This document shows positions 36,379 to 46,600 of a stretch of 64,000 bases of DNA, one piece after another. The first letter of the stretch is position 1, and each line of letters begins with the position of its first letter. The stretch covers positions 36,708-100,707 of the forward strand of contig NZ_JAQZAT010000017.1 in NCBI RefSeq assembly GCF_028736925.1. The letters are read 5' to 3'. The notes beneath the pieces were generated by a model, which was given only the letters and a program-made list of their open reading frames with translations, ran no database searches and was not told the DNA's origin. The position numbers were made by a program, and so were the translations under genes. The DNA is from Flavivirga sp. 57AJ16 (GTDB taxonomy: Bacteria; Bacteroidota; Bacteroidia; Flavobacteriales; Flavobacteriaceae).

Positions 36379-38718
36379 TCACCCAACAACCTCCAACTTA
36401 GCAAAACGCAATAGCAATTTTTTAACACCACCATGCTGAAAATTAATTTCGGCTTTAACATCTGCTCCAGTGCCTTCTATTTTTAAAACTTCTCCAGTTC
36501 CAAAACGAATATGTTTAACAATATTACCCACCACCAGTTTACTGTCAAATAAATTAGTATTCCCGTTAGTGTTAGCAACAGGTTTTAGGTTTTTAGGGGT
36601 CGTTACTTGAAACTTTTCAGGCGCCTTCTTTGCTGCACTCCCCTTTTTAAATACAGGCTGTTTAGCTGGTTTATATCTAATTTTATTAGGCTCAGGACTG
36701 ACATCTCCAAAAATATCAGCATCCAACATCGGATTAAAACGACGTTCCTCAATAGGCGTCATAATTTCTAAATACTGCTCGTCTATTTCCTCAATAAAAC
36801 GACTGGGTTCAGAATCGACTAATTTACCCCAACGGTATCTTGACAGTGCATACGTTAAATAGGCTTGCTTTTCGGCACGTGTTAATGCCACATAAAACAA
36901 ACGCCTCTCCTCCTCCAATTCACTACGTGTATTCATACTCATGGCACTGGGAAACAGATCTTCTTCCAGGCCAACGATGTATACATACGGAAATTCCAAT
37001 CCTTTTGCTAAATGTATGGTCATAAGGGCCACATGATCTGTATCACCTTTATCAGCATCTAAATCGGTAGCTAGCGCCACATCTTCCAAAAACTCTGCCA
37101 AAGACCCTGTGGTATCTGCAATCTCTTTTTGCCCTTCCACAAAATCCTTCATACCATTTAAGAGCTCTTCTATATTCTCCATTCGGGTAACCCCTTCTGG
37201 CGTTCCGTCTTTATTGAACTCTTTTATAAGGCCGCTCGTTCTCGTTACATGCTCTGCGAGCTCAAAGACATCAGCCGTTTGGTTTAATACCTGATAGCTT
37301 TCTATCAAGGTTACAAAATCCTGAAGTTTGGTCTTGATCCCTGAGTTAATTTTAACATCTGCTTTATCAATGTTCTTCATCACTTCGAACATGGTACGAT
37401 TGTAACCATTTGCAGAAACGATTAATTTATCGACTGTGGTCTGGCCAATGCCTCGAGGTGGAAAATTAATAACACGTTTTAAAGCCTCTTCGTCGGCAGG
37501 GTTAATAATCAACCGCAAATAAGATAAAACATCCTTTATCTCTTTACGTTGATAAAACGATAAACCGCCATAAATTCTATAAGGGATATCACGCTTACGT
37601 AACGCATCTTCTATAGAGCGCGATTGTGCATTCGTTCTATATAAAATCGCAAAATCACTGTTTTTTAACTGATTTTGCATCTTGTTTTCAAAGATGGTAC
37701 TCGCTACATAACGACCTTCGTCACCATCTGTTAACGAACGGTTTACTTTTATTTTAGCGCCTTCGTCATTCGCTGTCCAAACTATTTTATCGAGCTTTGT
37801 TTGGTTTTTATCAATGATGGAATTCGCAGCATTCACAATATTTTTTGTAGACCGATAATTTTGCTCTAACCTAAATACCTTGACATCATCATAGTCCTTT
37901 TGGAAATTCAGGATATTATTAATATTAGCACCACGAAAAGCATAAATACTCTGTGCATCATCACCTACGACACAAATATTCTGGAATTTATCGGACAATG
38001 CTCTCACAATTAAATACTGGGAATGATTAGTATCTTGATACTCATCAACCAAAATGTATTTAAAACGGTTTTGATATTTTGCTAAAACTTCTGGAAACCG
38101 TGTTAGCAACTCATTGGTCTTAAGCAATAGGTCGTCAAAATCCATAGCCCCAGCCTTAAAGCAACGATCTACATATTCTTTATAGATATCACCCATTCTA
38201 GGCCGTCTTGCCATAGCATCGGCTTCTTTTAGCTCTGGATTTTGAAAATAAGCACGCACAGTAACCAAACTGTTCTTATAGGATGAAATTCTGGAACGCA
38301 CCTGCTTGTATTTATAAATATCCTTATCAAGGTTCATTTCCTTAATAATAGATGCAATTAGCCTATCGGAATCTTGAGTATCATAAATAGTAAAATTACT
38401 CGGGTATCCCAATCTATCCGCCTCTATCCTCAATATCTTAGCGAATACCGAGTGGAAAGTACCCATCCATAAATTCTTAGCCTCACTAGCCCCAACAATA
38501 GTAGCAATACGCTCTTTCATTTCGCGAGCAGCTTTATTGGTAAAGGTCAACGACAAAATATTAAAAGCATCGATACCTTTGCTCATCATATAAGCGATAC
38601 GATACGTAAGCACACGTGTTTTTCCTGATCCGGCACCCGCAATAACAATCATAGGGCCGTCAATTTGAATGGTAGGTTCTAATTGAGCTTCGTTTAACTG
38701 ACTTAAATACTTTTCCAA
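36379..38718 (-). CDS. UvrD/PcrA-type ATP-dependent DNA helicase
   Basis: The 779-residue superfamily 1 helicase has Walker A AGAGSGKTR near residue 30, DEYQDTN in motif II, VVGDDAQSIYAFRGA in motif III, LEQNYRS in motif IV, and VALTRAEKQAYLTYA near motif VI. The C-terminal region after residue 650 ends with the PcrA-like VVGNIVKHIRFGTGEVLKIEG domain that contacts RNA polymerase in PcrA. It acts in repair and in removing stalled complexes. It diverges from the M20 gene across a 301-base gap. Confidence 0.94.
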   Translation of the reverse strand: MEKYLSQLNEAQLEPTIQIDGPMIVIAGAGSGKTRVLTYRIAYMMSKGIDAFNILSLTFTNKAAREMKERIATIVGASEAKNLWMGTFHSVFAKILRIEADRLGYPSNFTIYDTQDSDRLIASIIKEMNLDKDIYKYKQVRSRISSYKNSLVTVRAYFQNPELKEADAMARRPRMGDIYKEYVDRCFKAGAMDFDDLLLKTNELLTRFPEVLAKYQNRFKYILVDEYQDTNHSQYLIVRALSDKFQNICVVGDDAQSIYAFRGANINNILNFQKDYDDVKVFRLEQNYRSTKNIVNAANSIIDKNQTKLDKIVWTANDEGAKIKVNRSLTDGDEGRYVASTIFENKMQNQLKNSDFAILYRTNAQSRSIEDALRKRDIPYRIYGGLSFYQRKEIKDVLSYLRLIINPADEEALKRVINFPPRGIGQTTVDKLIVSANGYNRTMFEVMKNIDKADVKINSGIKTKLQDFVTLIESYQVLNQTADVFELAEHVTRTSGLIKEFNKDGTPEGVTRMENIEELLNGMKDFVEGQKEIADTTGSLAEFLEDVALATDLDADKGDTDHVALMTIHLAKGLEFPYVYIVGLEEDLFPSAMSMNTRSELEEERRLFYVALTRAEKQAYLTYALSRYRWGKLVDSEPSRFIEEIDEQYLEIMTPIEERRFNPMLDADIFGDVSPEPNKIRYKPAKQPVFKKGSAAKKAPEKFQVTTPKNLKPVANTNGNTNLFDSKLVVGNIVKHIRFGTGEVLKIEGTGADVKAEINFQHGGVKKLLLRFAKLEVVG

Positions 38719-38895
38719 TTCATTTTCATTTTAAGGTGTGAAAATAACCATTGTTGCGCTTTTAATTAAGGGGAATTATTAATAATTATAAACAATTATA
38801 ACTTGCTTATTCTTTTTGAATATCTTTAAACCCAGATTCAACATATAGAATATCTATGGCATCTTAAAACAACTGTAAACTATAAAGCTCCTCTA

Positions 38896-38943
38896 CTTTT
38901 TTAAGTTTAACCATAACGATGTTATGCTGAAACTTAAAAAAAG
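38896..38943. promoter_or_regulatory. Strong hairpin in the divergent uvrD/M20 gap
   Basis: TTTTTTAAGTTT at 38897-38908 pairs perfectly with 38930-38941, and inside it CATAAC pairs with GTTATG around GAT. Both flanking genes start away from it, so it cannot terminate them; it may belong to a leader of the M20 gene or to a small transcript. The rest of the gap 38719-39019 shows no consensus promoter that I can name. Confidence 0.45.
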
Positions 38944-39019
38944 CCATAGTTTTTTGTAGTTTTAACCTTCATAACGAAATTCTAAATCTGGATTAAGCTT
39001 CAAAATTTAAATAAACTTT

Positions 39020-40291
39020 ATGAGACTCTTCTTTTTAGCATTTTTTTTCTTTGGAATATCCATCTCTCACGGGCAAAATAGTTTAGAGCAACAATTTATG
39101 GATATTGAAAGCAAGGTGATTGCATGGCGTCGTCATTTTCATAAAAACCCTGAGCTTTCAAACAGGGAATTTAAAACAGCAGAAACCATTGCCAAGCATT
39201 TAAGATCATTAGGACTAAAAGTACAAACGGGAGTGGCCCATACTGGTGTTGTAGCCATTTTAAAAGGAAATATGCCCGGCAAAGTGGTTGCTTTAAGAGC
39301 AGATATTGATGGCCTACCGGTAACAGAGAGAAATGATCTTCCTTTTAAATCTGAAGTAAAAACTACTTTTCTTAATACCGAAACAGGCGTGATGCATGCC
39401 TGCGGACACGATACGCACACGGCCATTTTAATGGGGGTTGCAGAAATTCTAGCAAAAAATAGGGATAAAATTAAAGGCACTGTTAAATTCATATTTCAAC
39501 CTGCCGAGGAAGGACCGCCCCCAGGGGAAGAAGGAGGCGCAAAACTTATGATCAAAGAAGGGGTTTTGGAAAACCCAAAAGTAGATGCTATATTCGGATT
39601 ACATATTCGTTCTAACTACGAAGTTGGAACTATCCACTATAAAAAAGGGGGCATCATGGCTTCGGTAGAGCGCTTTGTTATTAATGTTCAGGGCAAACAG
39701 ACACATGGAGGAAGACCCTGGCAAGGTGTAGATCCTATTTTAATTTCTGCCAAAATTATTGATGGCTTACAGACCATAATTAGTAGAGAGTCAAAATTAG
39801 TAGATGAAGCAGCAGTTATTACCGTTGGAAAAATAACTGCCGGCACACGTTTTAATATCATCCCAGAAAGTGCAGAACTTATAGGCACCGTAAGGACCTT
39901 AGACCCTAAAATGAAGGCTCATATTGAAAAACGAATGACCGAAATGGTAACAACGTTAGCTAAGGCCTACGGTGGTGAAGCCACCATAAGTTTTCAAAAT
40001 AATACAGCTATCACTTATAATGATTCCGATCTGGTAGACCAGATGTTACCTGCCTTACAAAAGGTTGCCGGTGTTAAAAATGTACGCTTAAGAAAGGCAA
40101 CTACCGGTGGCGAGGATTTTTCATATTTCCAGGAAGTCATTCCTGGGTTTTATTTCTTTTTAGGGGGCATGACCCCAGGAAACGAAGAAGCATTTCCGCA
40201 TCATACACCCGATTTTAAAATTGATGAAAGCGGGTTGCTTTTAGGTGTCAAGACATTAACCCAAATAGCTTTTGATTTTTTAAATAAATAA
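39020..40291 (+). CDS. Exported M20 family amidohydrolase/peptidase
   Basis: The 423-residue protein has a signal peptide (ending SHGQN) and the M20D amidohydrolase core: HACGHDTHTAI, FQPAEEGPPPGEEGGA, FGLHIRSN, TTGGEDFSYF and HHTPDFKID, which supply the metal-binding Cys/His/Glu/His residues. Relatives cleave N-acyl amino acids or aminobenzoyl conjugates. Export suggests scavenging of acylated amino acids. It is two bases from the FMN-binding gene and probably cotranscribed. Confidence 0.93.
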   Translation: MRLFFLAFFFFGISISHGQNSLEQQFMDIESKVIAWRRHFHKNPELSNREFKTAETIAKHLRSLGLKVQTGVAHTGVVAILKGNMPGKVVALRADIDGLPVTERNDLPFKSEVKTTFLNTETGVMHACGHDTHTAILMGVAEILAKNRDKIKGTVKFIFQPAEEGPPPGEEGGAKLMIKEGVLENPKVDAIFGLHIRSNYEVGTIHYKKGGIMASVERFVINVQGKQTHGGRPWQGVDPILISAKIIDGLQTIISRESKLVDEAAVITVGKITAGTRFNIIPESAELIGTVRTLDPKMKAHIEKRMTEMVTTLAKAYGGEATISFQNNTAITYNDSDLVDQMLPALQKVAGVKNVRLRKATTGGEDFSYFQEVIPGFYFFLGGMTPGNEEAFPHHTPDFKIDESGLLLGVKTLTQIAFDFLNK

Positions 40292-40292
40292 A

Positions 40293-41867
40293 ATGGATAA
40301 CGTATTAAATTTTTTATCGAACATATCCTGGTGGGGATGGATTATAATAGGTTTAGCTCTGGTGGCTATACGCGATATCTTTCTGCAAAAAAAACACACC
40401 ATTAGCCATAACTTCCCTGTTGTTGGACATTTGCGGTATTGGTTAGAAAGTATAGGACCGGAAATGCGTCAATATTTTGTAGCGAATAATAGAGAGGAGT
40501 TACCTTTTAATCGTATTGAGCGTGGTTGGATCTATGCCTCGGCAAAAAAAGAAAATAATTACGAAGGTTTTGGTACCGACAGGGATATTTATGAACATCA
40601 GCACGTGTTTATTAATAATGCCATGATGCCTTTTCAAATTGATAAAGATCATCCAAATAGCATCGATAAAACGTTCTTGCCCTGTGCTAAAGTTATAGGT
40701 AAGTTTAATAAGCGTAAAAAACCATTTCGCCCTGCCTCTGTTATTAATGTGTCTGCCATGAGTTTTGGCTCACTTTCTGCCAAAGCCATAGAGTCATTAA
40801 ATAAAGGGGTTAAAATAGCTGGAGCATACCATAATACCGGCGAAGGCGGTTTATCTCCCTATCACAGTCATGGTGGCGATGTCATATTCCATTTTGGTAC
40901 GGGCTATTTTGGTGTTCGAGCAAAGGATGGTGGGTTTTCTATGGACAAGATGAAGGAACTAGTTAAGGGAAATCCTTTTATAAAAGCTATTGAAATAAAA
41001 CTATCCCAGGGCGCAAAACCAGGAAAAGGGGGTGTATTACCCGGAGCAAAAATCACTAAGGAAATTGCAACTATTCGTGGGGTTGAAGTTGGGAAAGATG
41101 TCCTATCACCGCCTAATCACAAGGCGTTTTCCAATGTTCAGGAAATGGTGGATTTTATCGAAGACATCGCTGAAGCCACAGGTTTACCTGTTGGTATTAA
41201 AGCCGCTATTGGCAAACTGGAACAATGGGAAGAACTTGCCGATATCATGTTAAAAACAGGAAAGGGACCGGATTTTATTACTGTTGACGGTGGCGAAGGC
41301 GGTACCGGTGCTGCCCCTCCAAGTTTTGCAGATCATGTATCGCTCCCCTGGGTTTACGGATTTAGTGACCTATATAAACTCTTTAAACACAAAGGACTAT
41401 CTGAACGTATTGTATTTATTGGCAGTGGAAAATTAGGATTTCCTGCCAAAGCTGCTATGGCATTTGCCATGGGGGTGGATTGTATTAATGTAGCACGTGA
41501 AGCCATGATGAGCATTGGTTGTATCCAGGCACAAATTTGTCATACAAATAGATGCCCAAGCGGGGTAGCCACACAAAGTAAATGGTTGCAAAATGGTATA
41601 GACCCTACTTTAAAATCGGAGCGACTAGCTCAATATTTTAAAACCTTTAAAAAAGAATTAATAGAGATTACACATGCTGCTGGGTACGAACATCCCTGTC
41701 AATTTAAAATGGATGATGTAGAAATTAATGTAGATGATCATAACCTTTCAAAAGAATTAAGCAAAACATATATGTACAAAAAAACATCTGTACCATTTAC
41801 TAGCATGCAGGATTTAAAAGATTGTCTATATTTGGGAGGAAATTATAACAAAACCCAAATCGATTAA
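40293..41867 (+). CDS. FMN-binding glutamate synthase family protein
   Basis: The 524-residue protein has an N-terminal membrane helix (about 9-27) and a glutamate synthase FMN/iron-sulfur domain: SAMSFGSLSAKAIESLNKG, YHNTGEGGLSPYHSHGGD, TVDGGEGGTGAAPPSFADH and the cysteine-bearing CIQAQICHTNRCPSGVATQ. It lacks the glutaminase domain, so it is not the classic GOGAT large chain. It is likely a membrane-anchored oxidoreductase of unknown substrate. The following small gene starts six bases after its stop. Confidence 0.9.
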   Translation: MDNVLNFLSNISWWGWIIIGLALVAIRDIFLQKKHTISHNFPVVGHLRYWLESIGPEMRQYFVANNREELPFNRIERGWIYASAKKENNYEGFGTDRDIYEHQHVFINNAMMPFQIDKDHPNSIDKTFLPCAKVIGKFNKRKKPFRPASVINVSAMSFGSLSAKAIESLNKGVKIAGAYHNTGEGGLSPYHSHGGDVIFHFGTGYFGVRAKDGGFSMDKMKELVKGNPFIKAIEIKLSQGAKPGKGGVLPGAKITKEIATIRGVEVGKDVLSPPNHKAFSNVQEMVDFIEDIAEATGLPVGIKAAIGKLEQWEELADIMLKTGKGPDFITVDGGEGGTGAAPPSFADHVSLPWVYGFSDLYKLFKHKGLSERIVFIGSGKLGFPAKAAMAFAMGVDCINVAREAMMSIGCIQAQICHTNRCPSGVATQSKWLQNGIDPTLKSERLAQYFKTFKKELIEITHAAGYEHPCQFKMDDVEINVDDHNLSKELSKTYMYKKTSVPFTSMQDLKDCLYLGGNYNKTQID

Positions 41868-41873
41868 CATTTT

Positions 41874-42395
41874 ATGGATGCACAAAGAATTCTAGATTTA
41901 TTTTTATTCGCAATTCCTTCATTAATAACAGGTCTTATTGCATATTATTTTTTTAGGGAACACACTAAAAATGAAGATGGTCGAAGACGGTTTTTATTAA
42001 AAAAAGACCTACAAGTAACAGCGATGCCTTTACGCTTACAAGCTTATGAAAGGATGGCTTTGTTTTTGGAACGTATTACGCCTTCTAAATTATTAATTAG
42101 AACCACTCCCTTATCCTCAAACAAAGAGGATTACGAAGCCCTACTTATACAAAGCATTGAACAAGAGTTTGAGCATAATTTATCACAACAAATATACATT
42201 AGTGACGAATGTTGGAATATCATTACCACCGCAAAAAATGCTACCATTCAACTTATTAGAAAAGCTAATTTACTTGAAAAAACGGATACAGCAAACAAGT
42301 TAAGAGAAGTTGTTTTAACTGAAATGATGGAACGTCGTTCGCCTAGCGATGCAGCCCTTTCTTTTATTAAAGAAGAAGTGTCGAGTTTGTGGTAA
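41874..42395 (+). CDS. Conserved hypothetical membrane-anchored protein (173 aa)
   Basis: One N-terminal membrane segment (about residues 8-26) is followed by a basic KKDLQVTAMPLRLQAYERMALFLERITP region and a mostly helical C-terminal domain with QSIEQEFEHNLSQQIYISDECW. It follows the flavoprotein gene by six bases and is probably part of the same operon with the M20 amidohydrolase. It looks like a conserved flavobacterial protein, but I cannot assign a function. Confidence 0.8.
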   Translation: MDAQRILDLFLFAIPSLITGLIAYYFFREHTKNEDGRRRFLLKKDLQVTAMPLRLQAYERMALFLERITPSKLLIRTTPLSSNKEDYEALLIQSIEQEFEHNLSQQIYISDECWNIITTAKNATIQLIRKANLLEKTDTANKLREVVLTEMMERRSPSDAALSFIKEEVSSLW

Positions 42396-42403
42396 ATTTA
42401 GAA

Positions 42404-42440
42404 TCAAGACCGCTTCACTGTTAAAACCAAAAACAAAGGA
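42404..42440. repeat. CGGTCTT dispersed repeat, degenerate reverse copy
   Basis: Read on the minus strand, this is a looser match to the repeats at 32087 and 36173, sharing TTTTGGTT and GAAGCGGTCTT. It begins nine bases after a stop codon. Confidence 0.4.
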
Positions 42441-42502
42441 TTTTTGTAGCTTCATTGTATCTTTATATTAAATTCTATCTATGACATTGGAAATGGTGTC
42501 AA

Positions 42503-43414
42503 TCAATCCATACGCAAATCGTTTGAACGTGCTTGATGACACTTCTCCTGGGCATATTCATAACCTTGTTGCCACCAGGAGGTCATTAGTTTTTTATTAA
42601 AAATCAACGAATTTTCAATGAGTTTGGAAGGCGTATAATACAAGTTAAGCTCGACATCCTTATTTCTTGCTGCCAACTTTCCAATAATAATATCGCTACG
42701 TTCCACTTGATCCAATAAATGACCAAACAAATTAATTAGTAAGGAAAACGGATTTTTACCCAATACCTTGTCATATTCCATGTTTTCAGATTCCAAAACG
42801 ATGGCATCAATTTCTGTAGCACCCCGCAATATAGCTTCTCGAATAGGAACCACGCAGCCCAAACCACCATCCGCGTATTCAAAATTATTTTTTTTCACAA
42901 GTGACATAAATGGAATATAATTACAGGAAATCCATACCCAATCACAAAATTCCTCATAAGAAAAATCTTTTATAGACTTATATTCTACCCTGTTTTTAGA
43001 TAAATTGGATACAGTGACAATAACATCATCCTTGGTCTTTCTAATGAAGTCATATTCTGCTTCTATAAAATGCTTTTTTATATAACGCCTTAATGCCCTA
43101 CTCTCTCCAAAAGTCCGTTTCATTTTAATGAATTGCCAAAGGGTATTAATAAAATCGATAGAAACGAATTCCCGATCTCCTTTTTTACGCTGCACAAAAG
43201 GATTGACACTAAAAATATTGCTTTGATTAACATTCGTAAAAACTTCCTTGATTTTTTTAATTTTGCCCGCAGCTATGTGTGGCACCAACAAACTCCCTGT
43301 AGATGTCCCTAAAAACAGATCGTAATCCCGACCTTCTTCTTCTATTAAATACTGGGCTACACCCCCAGCATATGCCCCTTTACTACCACCACCCGAAATT
43401 ACTAATGCTTTCAT
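42503..43414 (-). CDS. Patatin-like phospholipase
   Basis: The 303-residue cytosolic protein has the patatin fold: the oxyanion motif SGGGSKGAYAGG (residues 7-18), the nucleophile S38 in GTSTG, and the catalytic aspartate in EYADGGLG (about residue 187). No signal peptide or beta-barrel is present, so it is not the surface-exposed FplA type. It likely hydrolyses phospholipid or other acyl esters in the cell. The downstream gene on the other strand converges with it. Confidence 0.92.
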   Translation of the reverse strand: MKALVISGGGSKGAYAGGVAQYLIEEEGRDYDLFLGTSTGSLLVPHIAAGKIKKIKEVFTNVNQSNIFSVNPFVQRKKGDREFVSIDFINTLWQFIKMKRTFGESRALRRYIKKHFIEAEYDFIRKTKDDVIVTVSNLSKNRVEYKSIKDFSYEEFCDWVWISCNYIPFMSLVKKNNFEYADGGLGCVVPIREAILRGATEIDAIVLESENMEYDKVLGKNPFSLLINLFGHLLDQVERSDIIIGKLAARNKDVELNLYYTPSKLIENSLIFNKKLMTSWWQQGYEYAQEKCHQARSNDLRMD

Positions 43415-43692
43415 ATTTATTCTTCCAATGGTAAATATAATAAGAATCGGTATCTATTTAAAAACTAAAAATCCTTTATTTAATTATTCTATGTTTTGCA
43501 TACCCATTATCGTATATTTTATAGAATGCTCCCTCTTTCATTTTAAAATACTAGTATCAATGTAACCATAAAGTGTTTTATATGCCATAAATTGTGCATT
43601 TTGTAGAATAATTTAACATATGTTATTTTTAAATAGTGCTTCATTAAAAAGAATATATATTTTAGTATCAGCTATTAACACAATTATTCTAC

Positions 43693-46600
43693 ATGAGGAA
43701 GGTTTATTTTCTTACAACTATTTGTTTTTTTATAATTAGTCTTTCTTTCTTTGCCTTAAACTATTCTGATTTAAAAAAATTAGCTAAAACAACTCCTTTA
43801 AATGATCTTAAAAAAGCCAGCATTTCGCTTCCACCGTCCGCCACTATTTCTGGCACAACCCAGGTTTGTAGAAATGATGCCCAACCACAAATAACTTTTA
43901 CAGGATCTGGAGGCCATGCACCTTACACATTTACCTACTCCATTAATGCAGGCACTAACTTAAATGTAACATCCACTGGAAATACAGCCACTGTTGATGT
44001 TAGTACGGTTAATGTTGGTGCTTTTGCCTATCAATTAATATCTGTTCGAGATGCTTCCAACGATACTGCATCCGCAAATGGCACAGCAACGGTAACAATT
44101 AGCGAACCTACAGTAGATTTTACTTTTAATAATGATGGCGCATGCTCGGGAACTTCAGTAAATTTCACATCGAGTGCCACAGGCAATGGCCCTTTCACTT
44201 ATAGTTGGAATTTTGGAGATGGAAGTACCAGCACCAATACAAATCCTTCTCATATATTTACTGCTTTAGGGTGTGGATTTCAGAACTCCAATGTAACACT
44301 TACAGTTACCGATGCCAATGGCTGCAGCAATTCCATAACCAAGACCGTTTCAGTGCAACAAAAACCTCTATTGGAATTTGAAGATATAGACAACCGGTTT
44401 GATCCATTTAATAATTGTGGGAACAACACCACTGACCCTTCCTATACTATTAATGTTGGAATAAGTAATGTTTCCGCATCCTGTATAAATTCGTATGACG
44501 TAGACTGGGGTGATGGAAGTCCCATTGAAACCAATGTAACATTTCCGGCTACGCACACTTACACCCAGTTAGGCTCCTTTAATATGGACATCACCGGAAG
44601 GGGAAGTAACTGCGACAACACGGTCACCTATTTAATCAAAAACTCAAGCAACCCCACGGGTGCTATTGTAAATCCTGGCAATACAGTAAATTTATGTATC
44701 CCTGTTGCTCCAATTGGTTTTGCCATTGGTTCCTGGGGAACCAACCCTCCGGATACAAACTATCTAGTCGATTTCGGAGATGGAACTTCCGAAAATTATA
44801 CCCAAGCACAATTGGAAAGCTCTACATATTATAATGCAGCAGATCCTGCAAACTCTCAAAACTTTCCAATACCCCATACTTATACACAATCCAGTTGTCC
44901 CAATAGTTATACTGTTTTTTTGAATATTTCCACATCATGTGGGCAAACGAACTTAACTGCCGGCCCTATTATTATTTTAAGAAAACCCGAAGTTAATTTT
45001 GAAGACCCTCCTATTAGTTGTGTAAACGCTACAGTTCAGTTTAACAATACCTCCACAGGTGGTTATAGTAATAACTGCAGTGTTAACGATGGTTATTACT
45101 GGGATTTTGGAGACGGTACCACATCAACGCTAAGAGACCCAAGTCATGCATACACGAGCCCTGGGACTTACACAGTCTCTTTATACGGTGAAAACTCTTG
45201 TGGTACGACAAACACCATTACTAAAACTATATGCATAGAACCTCAATTAACTGCTGCGTTTACATTAAACACCAATAATGGCTGTTCGCCACTTGCAGTA
45301 CAAACCACAAACACAACAAACTTATCTTCTGGCTGTGGTAACGAAACTTATCTTTGGGAGGTTTCCTATGTCTCTGATTTTTGCGGTACTGCTCCCGCAA
45401 GCTGGAATTTCACCAATGGAACCGATGAAAACTCAGCAGCACCAAGGATAAATTTTATAACTGCGGGAACTTATACACTGATACTCACCACTACAAACGC
45501 CTGCGGTAATAGTACTACTTCTGAAACCATTGAAGTAAAACAACCTCCTACGGCTACCATTAATGCCATTTCGGATTTTTGCGGTTCAGCAAGCATAAAC
45601 CCCATAGCAAATGTCGTTAGCTGTGCTCCGGCATCAGAAACCTTAACATACAGTTGGAGCTTTCCTGGAGGCTCACCAGCTAGCTCGAACAGCCTAAACC
45701 CCGGCACTATAAATTACCCTGTTCCTGGCAACTATCAAGTGACCTTTAGTGTTACAAGTAGTTGTGGCACCACGACAGACACCGAAAACTTCGTTATTGA
45801 TCCTATTCCTACGATAACCAATACGGACCTAACGCAAACCATTTGCTCTGGAACCGAGACAAATCAAGTGATCTTAACATCAGATACAGCTGGCACAACA
45901 TATAATTGGACAGCCACTGCTCCTACTGGTGTTACAGGATTCATAACTTCGGGCAATACAAATACAATTCCTGTCCAAACTATTTTTAATTCCAATAACA
46001 CATCACAAGATGTTACTTTTGTAATAATACCATCTCTTGGTAGCTGTTCCGGAACACCTGTAAATCTCGTTATAACAGTCGACCCCGCCCCTTCTTTCAC
46101 TAGTCAGCCACTATCAGAAACCATATGTTTAAACGGACCAATAAACCCGTTGTCCGTTGCCGTAAATGGTCCTGGTACTCCAACATATCAATGGTATAGC
46201 AATACCGTTAACAATAATACAACAGGAACCATTATAACAGGTGAAACCTCTGCAACATATACACCTCCCAACAATACAGTTGGTGTCACTTTTTACTACT
46301 GTATCGTATCCTTTACCTCTGGCTCAGGTTGTAATGAAATAACCTCCGATACAGCTCGTGTAGAAATTGTAAATGGCATTCAAATTGACTCAAACCCTAT
46401 AACCAGCCAAAATATTTGTATTGGTGGCGATATAAATACCGTATTATCTGTCGTTCATTCGGGAAGCACGGGAGCTATTACATACCAATGGTATTCCAAT
46501 ACGACCAATTCCAATACAGGAGGGACTATTATTACCGGAGCGACCAACTCCAGTTACACACCTCCAACTTTTACGGCTTCAGGAAATTATTATTATTACG

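Noticed and set aside
40293..41867. Glutamate synthase large subunit
   Set aside because: The protein lacks the glutaminase and central domains and has an N-terminal membrane helix; only the FMN/iron-sulfur part is present.
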